64,000 nucleotides of DNA from contig NZ_MOBP01000001.1 of assembly GCF_003732665.1 (NCBI RefSeq), positions 167,466 to 231,465 of the forward strand, written 5' to 3'. Below, one piece after another: positions 55,577 through 64,000 of this stretch. The notes under the pieces are model-generated. The model saw only the letters and a program-made list of their open reading frames with translations, was not told the origin of the DNA and did no database searches. Positions within the stretch are counted from its first letter, which is position 1, and each line of letters opens with the position of its first letter. A program made the position numbers and the translations under genes. The DNA comes from Pseudomonas frederiksbergensis. GTDB lineage: Bacteria; Pseudomonadota; Gammaproteobacteria; Pseudomonadales; Pseudomonadaceae.

Positions 55577-57844
55577 CTAATTGAGGTTTTCGACGAGCAG
55601 CGCATCTACCCTCTGGAAGCCACGTGGCAATTTGTTACCACGACGTCCACGTTCACCTTTGTAGTGTTCGAGGTCGTCCGCCTTCAGTGACAAGGTACGT
55701 TTTCCGGCCTGCAGCACCAACGTGGCGCCATCCGGCAGTACGGCGATGTCCGTGACATATTCTTCGCGACTGGCAACCCGCTCACCGGAGATACCGATGA
55801 TCTTATTGCCTTTACCTTTACCTAATTGTGGCAGGTCGCTGATTTTGAAGATCAGCAGGCGACCTTCGGTCGTGACCGAAGCCAGCCAGTTGTTCTCGCG
55901 ATCGGCCACCGGGCGCGGCAGGATGACTTTCGAGTTGTTCGGCAAGCTCAGCAACGCTTTGCCTGCCTTGTTCTTTGCCTGGAAGTCTTCACCCTTGACC
56001 ACGAAACCGTAACCGGCGTCGGAGGCGATCACGTACAGCGAATCGTCTTCCGGCATCAGCACGCATTCAAAGGTTGCCCCTGGCGGCGGCGTCAGACGGC
56101 CGGTCAACGGCTCGCCCTGGCCACGGGCCGATGGCAAGGTGTGCGACGGCACCGAATAGCTGCGGCCGGTGGAGTCGATAAACACCGCATACTGGTTGGA
56201 ACGCCCCGGCGCCAGGGCCTTGAAGCCATCCCCGGCCTTGTACGACAGGCCGGTAGCGTCGATTTCATGCCCCTTGGCCGAGCGAACCCAGCCTTTTTCC
56301 GACAGCACGACGGTCACTTTCTCGTTTGGCAGCAGATCGTGTTCGGTCAGGGCCTTGGCTTCGGCGCGTTCGACGATAGGCGAACGACGGTCATCGCCAT
56401 AGGTTTCGGCGTCCTTGAGCAGCTCGGTGCGCACCAGTTTCTTCAGTTTGGCTTCGCTGCCCAGCAGGGCTTGCAGCTTGGCTTGTTCCTTGAGCAGTTC
56501 ATCCTGCTCGGCACGCAGTTTCATTTCTTCCAGTCGCGCCAACTGACGCAGACGGGTGTCGAGAATGTAGTCGGCCTGGATTTCGCTCAACGCAAAACGG
56601 GCGATCAGTGCGGCTTTCGGGTGTTCCTCGGTGCGGATGATGTGGATCACTTCATCCAGGTTGAGGTAGGCAATCAACAAACCGTCCAACAGGTGCAGGC
56701 GACGCTCGACCTTGTCCAGGCGGAATTGCAGGCGACGACGCACGGTCTGCACCCGGAATTCCAGCCACTCGACCAGCAACGCCCGCAGGTTTTTCAGCTG
56801 TGGCTTGCCGTCCAGGCCAATGATGTTGATGTTGACCCGATAGCTCGACTCCAGCTCGGTGCTGGCGAACAGGTGGGTCATCAACGCATCGTGATCAAAG
56901 TTTTTGCGTGCGCCCGGAATAATCACGATCCGGCACGGGTTTTCGTGGTCGGACTCGTCACGCAGGTCGGCGATTTGCGGGGCCTTGGATGGCTTGGCCT
57001 GCATCATTGCCGCGATCTGTTCCAACACCTTGGCACCGGACACCTGGTGCGGCAGCGCGGTAACGATGATGTCGCCGTCCTCGACGTGGTACACGGCGCG
57101 CATGCGCACCGAGCCCTTGCCGGTTTCGTACATTTTCAGCAGATCGGCGCGGGGCGTGATGATTTCCGCTTCGGTCGGGTAATCCGGACCCTGGATGTGT
57201 TCGCAGAGTTGTTCGACCGTGGCTTTGGGCTCATCGAGCAAACGCACGCACGCCGTCGCAACTTCGCGCAGGTTGTGCGGCGGCACGTCGGTGGCCATGC
57301 CCACGGCGATGCCGGTGGTGCCGTTGAGCAGGATGTTCGGCAAACGGGCCGGCAACACCAGGGGTTCTTCGAGGGTGCCGTCAAAGTTCGGGCCCCAGTC
57401 CGCAGTGCCCTGGCCCAGTTCGCTGAGCAGCACTTCGGAATAACGCGACAGCCGCGCTTCGGTGTAACGCATGGCGGCGAAGGACTTGGGATCATCCGGC
57501 GCACCCCAGTTACCCTGGCCGTCCACCAGCGTGTAGCGGTAGCTGAACGGCTGGGCCATCAGCACCATGGCTTCGTAGCACGCCGAATCGCCGTGGGGGT
57601 GGAATTTACCGAGCACGTCACCGACGGTACGCGCCGATTTCTTGTGCTTGGAATCGGCATCCAGCCCCAACTCGCTCATCGCATAGATGATGCGCCGCTG
57701 TACCGGTTTCAGGCCGTCGCCGATATGCGGCAAGGCACGGTCCATGATCACGTACATGGAATAGTTGAGGTAGGCATTTTCGGTGAAGTCAGCCAGTGAC
57801 CGGCGCTCTACACCGTCCAGGCTGAGATCAAGGGAGTCGCTCAT
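55577..57844 (-). CDS. parC: DNA topoisomerase IV subunit A
   Basis: A 755-residue subunit that cuts and rejoins DNA to decatenate chromosomes. The breakage domain has [20 protein letters not shown]. The quinolone-resistance region is [14 protein letters not shown], with wild-type Ser. The catalytic Tyr lies in [11 protein letters not shown]. Six-bladed beta-pinwheel repeats end the protein. ATG 57844 with GAGG upstream is chosen. It is the last gene of parE-esterase-protease-parC. Confidence 0.97.
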   Translation of the reverse strand: MSDSLDLSLDGVERRSLADFTENAYLNYSMYVIMDRALPHIGDGLKPVQRRIIYAMSELGLDADSKHKKSARTVGDVLGKFHPHGDSACYEAMVLMAQPFSYRYTLVDGQGNWGAPDDPKSFAAMRYTEARLSRYSEVLLSELGQGTADWGPNFDGTLEEPLVLPARLPNILLNGTTGIAVGMATDVPPHNLREVATACVRLLDEPKATVEQLCEHIQGPDYPTEAEIITPRADLLKMYETGKGSVRMRAVYHVEDGDIIVTALPHQVSGAKVLEQIAAMMQAKPSKAPQIADLRDESDHENPCRIVIIPGARKNFDHDALMTHLFASTELESSYRVNINIIGLDGKPQLKNLRALLVEWLEFRVQTVRRRLQFRLDKVERRLHLLDGLLIAYLNLDEVIHIIRTEEHPKAALIARFALSEIQADYILDTRLRQLARLEEMKLRAEQDELLKEQAKLQALLGSEAKLKKLVRTELLKDAETYGDDRRSPIVERAEAKALTEHDLLPNEKVTVVLSEKGWVRSAKGHEIDATGLSYKAGDGFKALAPGRSNQYAVFIDSTGRSYSVPSHTLPSARGQGEPLTGRLTPPPGATFECVLMPEDDSLYVIASDAGYGFVVKGEDFQAKNKAGKALLSLPNNSKVILPRPVADRENNWLASVTTEGRLLIFKISDLPQLGKGKGNKIIGISGERVASREEYVTDIAVLPDGATLVLQAGKRTLSLKADDLEHYKGERGRRGNKLPRGFQRVDALLVENLN

Positions 57845-57851
57845 GCGGGCC

Positions 57852-58376
57852 TCATCGGTTCGTTGTCTGGCGCAGCAGCATGGTGCCACCGCGCTGGGTA
57901 AATTCAAGTTTGTTCAGTGCGCTCATACCGAGCAGCACCTGATTGCCATCCAGTCCTGGCGCGACCAGCGCGCGAACATCACGCAGCACGATATCGCCCA
58001 GTTGCAGCCGGTCGATGCGGGTTCGGTAACCCTGGCTCAAACCGTTGGCCGTGCTCAGGGTCACCCCAAAGCCCTCCTCCAGTTTCAGCCGTTCGGCCAG
58101 ACTGGCCGGGATCGACACATCGGTCGCCCCGGTATCGAGCATGAAATCCACCGGCTGGCCGTTGATCTGGCCGCTGGCGACGAAATGCCCCTGACTGTTG
58201 CCCATCAGTTTCACTTCGACAAAACCTTCGCCCTGCTGCGAAGTGACCACCGCATTGGGGTTTTGCTGACGCTGTTCCCACTGCCCGAAAAACCGCGTTG
58301 CCAAAAACAATGCGGCGCACCAGGCCAGGATCATGAACACCCGACCGGCGCGTTTGCCCGGCGGTTGCTGGCTCAT
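57852..58376 (-). CDS. Membrane-anchored retropepsin-like aspartic protease (TIGR02281)
   Basis: A 174-residue protein with an N-terminal membrane anchor ([19 protein letters not shown]) and a clan AA retropepsin-like domain. The catalytic motif is [13 protein letters not shown] (Asp-Thr-Gly), with the hydrophobic glycine VLLGMSAL near the C-terminus. It would work as a dimer in the periplasm. Its start overlaps the stop of the upstream gene (ATGA), and it lies seven bp before parC. Substrates unknown. Confidence 0.87.
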   Translation of the reverse strand: MSQQPPGKRAGRVFMILAWCAALFLATRFFGQWEQRQQNPNAVVTSQQGEGFVEVKLMGNSQGHFVASGQINGQPVDFMLDTGATDVSIPASLAERLKLEEGFGVTLSTANGLSQGYRTRIDRLQLGDIVLRDVRALVAPGLDGNQVLLGMSALNKLEFTQRGGTMLLRQTTNR

Positions 58377-59362
58377 GGCTTGGCGCTCCAGCCACCTTCA
58401 GGCGCGGCGAAGCGCCAGACGATCGGGCGGACCTCGCCATCGGCGCGGGCACCGAAATTGTTGTCGATGCCGATCCAGGCACCGTCGGCGTCCACCACCA
58501 GCGCTTCCGCCAAGCCGTAAGCCTGTGGATATCGACGGTTGGGCTGCAAGGCTTCGTCAGCAAACGACCAGCAGCGCTCGACCTTGGCGGTCACCGCATC
58601 CCGGCGACAGATTTCGAAGGCGTTGCGTTCAAGGGTAAACAACTTGCCGTTGAACAAGGACAGGTCGGCGAAATCCCGGGACACAGCCTTGGCGTTGGGA
58701 AACTGTGCCGGCTGCATTTCCTTGCCGGCTTCGCTCAGCAGCACGCAGCGACCATCGCAATCCCACACTGTTTGCTTGCGCTTGATCAGCAGCAACCCAC
58801 GGCTTTCGCGCTCGGCGGCCAACCACAAGGTGTCACCCGCCGGATTGATCGCCAGCCCTTCGAACAGCGCATTGAATTTCAGCAGCATGCCGCTGGCCCG
58901 GGCTTCGCGAACCAGCAACGGCGAGATCTTCAGCCACGATGCAGTGCCTTGCGGGGTCACTTGCAACACGGCGGCATGCGCTTCGCTGACGATGTAGCGA
59001 TTGCCGGCGCTGTCGCAGGTGATGCCTTCGAAATCCAGGTCACCACCGCGCACCAGCGAAGCCGCCCAGGTCCGTGAGCTCAAGCCCCAGGGCAAGCCGC
59101 TGTCGGGCACCGGCGGCACGTCGATGCGCACGGTTTCGGCCTGCCAGATGTTGGCGGTCATGTCGAGGCGATAGATTTGATCATCTTCCCGATCAGACAC
59201 CGTCCACAGCTCCATGCCGCACTCGGCAAGCCCCGACAGATTGCCGCCGCGCATGCCATCGACGGCATGTTCGGACAACAGGCGCAGCTCCGGCGCCGGC
59301 TCGGCAGACGCCGTGACCGAGACCAGCAGCAACGCACACGCCAGGGCGAAGCCAAACCGCAT
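58373..59362 (-). CDS. Exported esterase-like-activity-of-phytase family protein
   Basis: A 329-residue protein with a signal peptide (MRFGFALACALLLVSVTASA) and a beta-propeller-like sequence (LSGLAECGMELWTVSDREDD, FEGITCDSAGNRYIVSEAHA, LFEGLAINPAGDTLWLAAE, WIGIDNNFGARADGE). The family name comes from remote likeness to phytase and esterase propellers; no enzyme activity has been shown for this branch, to my knowledge. ATGA overlaps join it to parE upstream and to the protease downstream. Confidence 0.82.
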   Translation of the reverse strand: MRFGFALACALLLVSVTASAEPAPELRLLSEHAVDGMRGGNLSGLAECGMELWTVSDREDDQIYRLDMTANIWQAETVRIDVPPVPDSGLPWGLSSRTWAASLVRGGDLDFEGITCDSAGNRYIVSEAHAAVLQVTPQGTASWLKISPLLVREARASGMLLKFNALFEGLAINPAGDTLWLAAERESRGLLLIKRKQTVWDCDGRCVLLSEAGKEMQPAQFPNAKAVSRDFADLSLFNGKLFTLERNAFEICRRDAVTAKVERCWSFADEALQPNRRYPQAYGLAEALVVDADGAWIGIDNNFGARADGEVRPIVWRFAAPEGGWSAKP

Positions 59363-61266
59363 CAGCCCAGAACCTCGGCCAGGTTGCCCTTGGACTCCAG
59401 CCAGGACTTGCGATCACCGGCGCGTTTCTTCGCCAGTAGCATGTCCATCATTTCCGAGGTGGCGTCGAAATCTTCCAGCGTCAGTTGCACCAGGCGCCGG
59501 GTGTTCGGGTCCATGGTGGTTTCGCGCAACTGCGGCGGGTTCATTTCACCCAGGCCTTTGAATCGGGTGACCTGCGGCTTGCCGCGTTTCTTCTCGGCCA
59601 CCAGACGATCAAGGATGCCGTCGCGCTCGGCTTCGTCCAGGGCGTAGTAAATCTCTTTGCCCAGGTCGATGCGGTACAGCGGCGGCATGGCGACGTAGAC
59701 GTGACCGGCATCCACCAACGGGCGGAAATGCTGGACGAACAACGCGCACAGCAGCGTGGCGATGTGCAGACCGTCGGAGTCGGCGTCGGCGAGGATGCAG
59801 ATCTTGCCGTAGCGCAACTGGGCGATGTCGGCCGAGCCCGGATCGACACCGATGGCCACGGCGATGTTGTGCACTTCCTGGCTGGCCAGCACTTCGCTGC
59901 CATCGACTTCCCAGGTGTTCAGAATCTTGCCGCGCAACGGCAGGATCGCTTGAAACTCTTTGTCCCGCGCCTGCTTGGCCGAACCGCCGGCGGAATCACC
60001 TTCGACCAGGAACAGCTCGGAACGCATCGGGTCCTGCCCGGCGCAATCGGCGAGTTTGCCCGGCAGCGCCGGCCCTGCGGTAATGCGCTTGCGCTCGACT
60101 TTTTTACTGGCCTTCAGGCGACGGCCGGCGTTGTTGATCGCCAGTTCCGCCAGCAGCATGCCGGTTTCCGGGTTGGCGTTGAGCCACAGGCTGAACGCGT
60201 CCTTGACCACACCGGAGACGAAGGCCGCCGCTTCACGGGACGACAGGCGTTCTTTGGTCTGACCGGAGAATTGCGGTTCCTGCATCTTCATCGACAGCAC
60301 GAAGGCAATGCGTTCCCAGACGTCTTCCGGCGCCAGCTTCACGCCACGTGGCAACAGGCTGCGGAATTCGCAGAACTCGCGCATCGCATCGAGCAAGCCT
60401 TGGCGCAAACCGTTGACGTGAGTGCCGCCCTGGGCCGTCGGGATCAGGTTGACGTAGCTTTCCTGCACGCTGTCGCCACCTTCCGGCAGCCACAGCAGCG
60501 CCCAATCCACCGCTTCTTTATTACCGGCCAGGCTGCCGCAGAACGGTTCGTCCGGCAGGCGCTCGAAGCCGTTGACCGCATCCACCAGGTAGGAACGCAA
60601 ACCGTCTTCGTAATGCCATTCGACTTTTTCGCCAGTGGCCTTGTCTTCAAAACTGACCAACAGCCCCGGGCACAGAACAGCCTTGGCCTTGAGCACGTGC
60701 TTGAGGCGGCTGATGGAGAATTTGGGTGAGTCGAAGTATTTCGGGTCCGGGGCGAAAAACACGCTGGTGCCGGTGTTGCGCTTGCCGACGGTGCCAATGA
60801 CTTCCAGTTCGGTTTTCTTGTAACCGTCGGCGAAGGTCATCTGGTATTCGTTGCCGTCACGCTTTACGCGCACCCGGACTTCGTTCGACAAAGCGTTGAC
60901 CACGGAAATACCCACCCCGTGCAAACCGCCGGAGAACTGGTAGTTCTTGTTGGAAAACTTGCCGCCCGCGTGGAGCTTGGTGAGGATCAGCTCGACCCCG
61001 GAAACACCCTCTTCCGGGTGAATATCCACCGGCATGCCCCGGCCGTCATCGCTGACTTCCAGGGAGTGATCGGCGTGCAGGATGACTTGCACAGAAGTCG
61101 CGTGCCCGGCCAAGGCTTCGTCGACACTGTTGTCGATGACTTCCTGGGCAAGGTGGTTCGGCCGACTGGTGTCGGTGTACATGCCGGGGCGTTTACGCAC
61201 CGGGTCGAGGCCCGAGAGGACTTCGATGGCGTCTGCGTTATAAGAGCTAGCGCTGGGAGTGGCCAT
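59362..61266 (-). CDS. parE: DNA topoisomerase IV subunit B
   Basis: A 634-residue ATPase subunit. The GHKL domain begins YNADAIEVLSGLDPVRKRPG, with the Asn in EVIDNSVDEAL and the SDDGRGMPVDIH loop. The transducer domain and the TOPRIM domain (FLVEGDSAGGSAKQARDKEF; DADSDGLHIATLL) follow. It overlaps the next gene by ATGA and lies 42 bp after yqiA. Confidence 0.97.
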   Translation of the reverse strand: MATPSASSYNADAIEVLSGLDPVRKRPGMYTDTSRPNHLAQEVIDNSVDEALAGHATSVQVILHADHSLEVSDDGRGMPVDIHPEEGVSGVELILTKLHAGGKFSNKNYQFSGGLHGVGISVVNALSNEVRVRVKRDGNEYQMTFADGYKKTELEVIGTVGKRNTGTSVFFAPDPKYFDSPKFSISRLKHVLKAKAVLCPGLLVSFEDKATGEKVEWHYEDGLRSYLVDAVNGFERLPDEPFCGSLAGNKEAVDWALLWLPEGGDSVQESYVNLIPTAQGGTHVNGLRQGLLDAMREFCEFRSLLPRGVKLAPEDVWERIAFVLSMKMQEPQFSGQTKERLSSREAAAFVSGVVKDAFSLWLNANPETGMLLAELAINNAGRRLKASKKVERKRITAGPALPGKLADCAGQDPMRSELFLVEGDSAGGSAKQARDKEFQAILPLRGKILNTWEVDGSEVLASQEVHNIAVAIGVDPGSADIAQLRYGKICILADADSDGLHIATLLCALFVQHFRPLVDAGHVYVAMPPLYRIDLGKEIYYALDEAERDGILDRLVAEKKRGKPQVTRFKGLGEMNPPQLRETTMDPNTRRLVQLTLEDFDATSEMMDMLLAKKRAGDRKSWLESKGNLAEVLG

Positions 61267-61308
61267 GGGGTCTCGTCGTCAGTGTTCGTTTAAATAAGGG
61301 GCGATGAC

Positions 61309-61917
61309 TCACAGAGCGGTGAAATCGATCGCCTGATACAAATCTGCGCCAATGCCGGCAAAACTCAACATGGCCGGCAATTGCCCGGCAAAACCCTGGA
61401 AACTATGGTCGCCGCCGGCCTGGATGCGCAAGGCACAGGCTCGGTAATACTGCTGGGCGAGGCGGTAGTCCAGCGTTTCGTCGCCGGTCTGCAACCACAC
61501 CTGATAACGCTGCGGGTCCCGGGGCGCCGGCACTTCCAGCTCGGCCAGGGCCGTCACATGGTCGTGGGTCAATTCCCAGGTTTCATCGGTATACAGGTTT
61601 TTCTGCGTCCCCAGATGCCCGTCGAACATCCGGTGCGGACTGACGGCAGGGTTGATCAACAGGGCCTTGAGGCCATGCTGCTCGGCCAAGTGAGTGGCAT
61701 AGTAGCCGCCGAGTGAGCTGCCGACCAGCAGTGGCCGCCCCAGCTCCTCAATCGCCCGGTTCAACTGACCGATGGCCTCACGCGGGTGATGATGCAAGGC
61801 CGGAACCTGCAACCGGTCGCTCAAGCCCAGGCGCCCCATCACGCTAATCAACTGGCAAGCCTTTTTCGAGGCCGGAGCACTGTTGAAACCGTGGATATAA
61901 AGGATCGAACCGGACAT
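61309..61917 (-). CDS. yqiA: YqiA-type alpha/beta hydrolase (esterase)
   Basis: A 202-residue serine esterase. MSGSILYIHGFNSAPASKKA is typical of the UPF0227 group. The nucleophile elbow is GSSLGGYYA, with the His in GGDHSFQGF and an Asp between. E. coli YqiA acts on short acyl esters. Its place next to parE and, beyond the repeat block, cpdA and DUF1249 is conserved. Confidence 0.93.
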   Translation of the reverse strand: MSGSILYIHGFNSAPASKKACQLISVMGRLGLSDRLQVPALHHHPREAIGQLNRAIEELGRPLLVGSSLGGYYATHLAEQHGLKALLINPAVSPHRMFDGHLGTQKNLYTDETWELTHDHVTALAELEVPAPRDPQRYQVWLQTGDETLDYRLAQQYYRACALRIQAGGDHSFQGFAGQLPAMLSFAGIGADLYQAIDFTAL

Positions 61918-62011
61918 TTGAACTCCCTGAGCGTCGGGTAAAGAGGCGCAGTTTACAGCGAGACGGAGGGATCGGGGATATCTCAGCGCTCAGGGTGCCA
62001 AGACTGACGCC

Positions 62012-62396
62012 TTCGCGAGCAGGATCGCTCCCACAATTTTGATTGAGTACATTCGGGAGAGGTGGGGCGGCTGTCAGGCCGCCTTCGCGAGCAAGCTCGC
62101 TCCCACAGTTTTGATTGAGTACATTTGGGAGAGGTTGGTTGGCTGTTAGGACGCCTTCGCGAGCAAGCTCGCTCCCACAGTTTTGATTGAGTGCATTCGG
62201 GAGAGGTTGGTTGGCTGTCAGTACGCCTTCGCGAGCAAGCCCGCTCCCACAATTTTTGATTGAGTACATTTGGGAGAGATGGGCGGCTGTCAGTACGTCT
62301 TCGCGAGCAAGCCCGCTCCCACAGTTTTGATTGGGTATGTTCGGGAGAGGTTGGTTGGCTGTCAGGCCGCCTTCGCGGGCAAGCCTCGCTCCTACG
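62012..62396. repeat. Tandem array of six REP units with a 72-bp period
   Basis: REP cores beginning TTCGCG start at 62012, 62084, 62156, 62228, 62300 and 62372, exactly 72 bp apart and all in the same direction. Spacers are near copies of one sequence, including GATTGAGTACATT, GGGAGAGG and GGCTGTCAGGCCGCC. The sixth unit has the variant core GCGGGCAAGCCTCGCTCC. No gene lies in 61918-62800. Confidence 0.95.
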
Positions 62397-62492
62397 AAAA
62401 GCAGAAGCGGAGCGGCATACACCTACCGGCTCTTCACCACTCATTAGGCCGAGCGTTAGCTCGCCTGCTCTTGATCTTGATCTTGCTCTGCC

Positions 62493-62764
62493 CGCCCCTT
62501 CGGGAGGCTGAGTGGAGGTGTTCATCTGGGGGTGGGCGCGCAGCGCCGTGCGGCGAAGCCGCACACATCGAGAGGAGGTCGAAGCGAAGCCGACCGGAGG
62601 CGATGCCCCCAGATGGACACCGGAGCGAAGGAACGCCGAGCCTCAGCGAGGGGCCGGACGCCGGGGCGAGCCTTTTTGGGTACTTTTTTGGCGTTTGAAA
62701 AAAGTGCCTCGCCGTAAGGGCGAAACCGCCAGCCGCCGTTACCGCAGAAATGGATATGTACACC
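62493..62764. repeat. Structured repeat element, copy C
   Basis: A diverged relative of copies A and B. The outer stem GTGTTCATCTGGGGG (62518-62532) pairs with CCCCCAGATGGACAC (62606-62620), with one T-G wobble. Inside are GGCGC/GCGCC (62535-62547), GTGCGGC/GCCGCAC (62548-62564) and GGTCG/CGACC (62577-62594). Downstream come ACTTTTTT/AAAAAAGT (62682-62705) and TCGCC/GGCGA (62709-62723), then the shared end CCGTTACCGCAG plus ATGGATATGTACA. Confidence 0.85.
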
Positions 62765-62800
62765 AACCAAGAGCATGGTCGGCCCAAAGGCCGCCAAGTC

Positions 62801-63616
62801 TCAGTAACCGTTGGAACCGTAATCAACCGTAAACTCGAAACCGGTGACCCGCTCAATCCCAGTTTCAATCAGCCCATCAGGCAAAAGCCGCAACCACCGA
62901 TACCCCGGCGCCTGCTCCCCAACCCTGAAATCCTCACTCCCAGGCTCAAACTGAATGCACGTCGAAGGCGAAGCCATCAACCGCACACCGTTGCGATCCA
63001 AATCAATCTCCTGATGCACATGCCCCCACAACACCGCACGCACCTGGGGAAACCGATCCAGCACCGCAAACAACCCCTCAGGATTACGCAAACCAATCGG
63101 CTCCATCCACGCACAACCAATCGACACCGGATGATGATGGAAACACACCAGATGATGCCGCTCCGGCGCCTCACTCAACGAACGCGCCAGCAACTGCAAC
63201 TGCTCATCCTGCAAATACCCCGGCACCGAGCCCGGCACGGCGGAATCGAGCAAGGTCACCCGCCAGTTGCCGATGTCCACCACCGGCTCCAGCAGCGCAC
63301 TCTGCACAGCCGCCTCAGCCATGATCATCGGCTCATCGTGATTGCCAGGAATCCAGCGCGCCGGAGCGTCGAGTTGTCGGGTCAAGTCGCGAAACTGCTG
63401 GTAGGACTCCAGCGTCCCATCCTGGGAAATATCGCCACTCGCGACGATCAGATCGATCTGCGGCTGTTGCCGGCGCACCAACTCGATGACCTTTTGCAGG
63501 CTCTCGCGGGTATTCATGCCCAGCAACGTACCGTCCGCCTCAGCGAACAGGTGACTGTCGGAGATTTGCACCAGCAACGCCGGATCGGCGGTGGTCAATG
63601 TGGATACGCTCGGCAA
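62801..63616 (-). CDS. cpdA: 3',5'-cyclic-AMP phosphodiesterase CpdA
   Basis: A 271-residue calcineurin-like phosphoesterase that hydrolyses cAMP and so limits Vfr/CRP signalling. The metal-binding motifs are in order: QISDSHL, ASGDISQDG, PGNHDE, HHHP and WGHVHQEID. The start is set at TTG 63616 because GGGAGAAC stands at ideal distance before it and the protein then begins PSVSTLTTADPALLVQISDS, close to the usual 270 residues. ATG 63637 is the alternative. A DUF1249 gene precedes it on the same strand. Confidence 0.93.
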   Translation of the reverse strand: MPSVSTLTTADPALLVQISDSHLFAEADGTLLGMNTRESLQKVIELVRRQQPQIDLIVASGDISQDGTLESYQQFRDLTRQLDAPARWIPGNHDEPMIMAEAAVQSALLEPVVDIGNWRVTLLDSAVPGSVPGYLQDEQLQLLARSLSEAPERHHLVCFHHHPVSIGCAWMEPIGLRNPEGLFAVLDRFPQVRAVLWGHVHQEIDLDRNGVRLMASPSTCIQFEPGSEDFRVGEQAPGYRWLRLLPDGLIETGIERVTGFEFTVDYGSNGY

Positions 63617-63715
63617 GGCGTTCTCCCAGGGCTGCATCACGGAGTTGGATAGAGGCCGCAATTATGCTGGGGGAAGGTCAAAAGAGGAAACGTGTGAACC
63701 GGACGCAGTTCACAT

Positions 63716-64000
63716 CTATCGCACAACCGCGTACTCGTGCCCGCACGCCAGACAATGACTCAGCCATTCCCCCAGGAACAGATTGAGCTGCGCCTTTTCA
63801 TCCGGCTGATGCATGGCGGCGTTCGGGTAAGGATAGATGCCCCGGAAGCGTCTTGCATGTTCGGCACTGACAACCTCGGCCATGCACGCGTCGTGGTAGA
63901 CCTGAACTTCCAGTTGCGGCACCGGCAGCCACGGCAAACTGTGTTCCTGACGCACTTGCAGGGTGGTGGTGTACGGGTTGACTTGCAGCACTTCCAGGGC
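63716..64000 (-). CDS. DUF1249 protein (YqiB type), C-terminal part
   Basis: The reading frame runs off the right edge. The visible ~94 residues match the DUF1249/YqiB family: VQVYHDACMAEVVS, FRGIYPYPNAAMHQPDEKAQ and LNLFLGEWLSHCLACG. Function unknown. In E. coli and Pseudomonas it is linked to cpdA, yqiA and parE. The apparent start at GTG 63991 is inside the gene. Confidence 0.9.
   Translation of the reverse strand, partial: ALEVLQVNPYTTTLQVRQEHSLPWLPVPQLEVQVYHDACMAEVVSAEHARRFRGIYPYPNAAMHQPDEKAQLNLFLGEWLSHCLACGHEYAVVR

Noticed and set aside
62012..62396. CRISPR array
   Set aside because: The regular 72-bp period suggested it, but the intervening sequences are near copies of each other, not unique spacers, the repeated cores are REPs, and no cas gene is present.
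61844..62564. Two ~192-residue repeat-containing ORFs with internal peptide repeats
   Set aside because: A 72-bp repeat is a multiple of three, so every frame through the REP array gives a repetitive open frame. This is an artefact of the array.

Overview
The window is chromosomal DNA of a Pseudomonas of the fluorescens group. Evidence: an azurin signal peptide and N-terminus of the fluorescens type at the left edge, GC-rich codon use, and many copies of the REP sequences typical of this group (cores TTCGCGAGCAAGCCCGCTCCCAC and the TTCGCGGGCAAGCCTCGCTCC variant, in inverted pairs). Gene order from azu to a DUF1249 gene follows, from memory, the PAO1 segment PA4922-PA4970. Most of it is therefore core genome, with a few accessory insertions.

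Layout. 1-1750: 5' end of azu, a LOG-family phosphoribohydrolase, a small charged protein and a Nudix hydrolase. 1.9-8.6 kb: a three-gene operon on the minus strand encoding two transglutaminase-fold proteins and a circularly permuted ATP-grasp/alpha-E fusion, a predicted peptide-making system with no assigned product. 9.1-19 kb: ygiQ, dnaB, rplI-DUF2232-rpsR-rpsF with a recognisable promoter, then rlmB-rnr. 19.1-24.4 kb: two identical tRNA-Leu(CAG) genes, each with its own promoter and terminator, followed by accessory genes (ferric-iron binding protein and permease without an ATPase gene, and a chemoreceptor). 24.5-37.5 kb: purA, hisZ, and the conserved block nnr-tsaE-amidase-mutL-miaA-hfq-hflX-hflK-hflC on the minus strand. 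37.5-42.4 kb: queG, an AT-richer fic gene with an operator-like repeat array, a TRIC channel gene, orn and rsgA. 42.8-44.0 kb: about 1.2 kb of repeats with no gene. 44.0-51.4 kb: motB/motA, an HDOD gene, rhdA, psd and a fimW-like gene. 51.5-61.9 kb: serB, ahpA/ytjB-like, pqiC-like, and parC-protease-esterase-parE with yqiA. 61.9-62.8 kb: an 880-bp repeat block. 62.8-64 kb: cpdA and the start of a DUF1249 gene.

How the genes work together. The ribosomal-protein block, rlmB, rnr, orn, rsgA, miaA, tsaE, queG and the tRNAs serve translation and RNA turnover. dnaB, mutL and parC/parE serve replication, repair and chromosome segregation. hfq, hflX and hflKC cover RNA and membrane-protein quality control. 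motAB, the chemoreceptor, fimW and cpdA connect motility, surface behaviour and cyclic-nucleotide signalling.

The most unusual material is in the repeats. (i) There are three copies of a roughly 260-bp multibranched inverted-repeat element whose helices show compensatory base changes between copies, which indicates a conserved DNA or RNA fold. (ii) Next to one copy is a tandem array of REP units with an exact 72-bp period. (iii) A separate 103-bp cloverleaf palindrome lies near 9 kb. (iv) The fic promoter carries four GGGTAA-type boxes with 19-20 bp spacing. Spacer similarity joins (i) and (ii) into one composite repeat family. I did not find a new multi-protein defence system.
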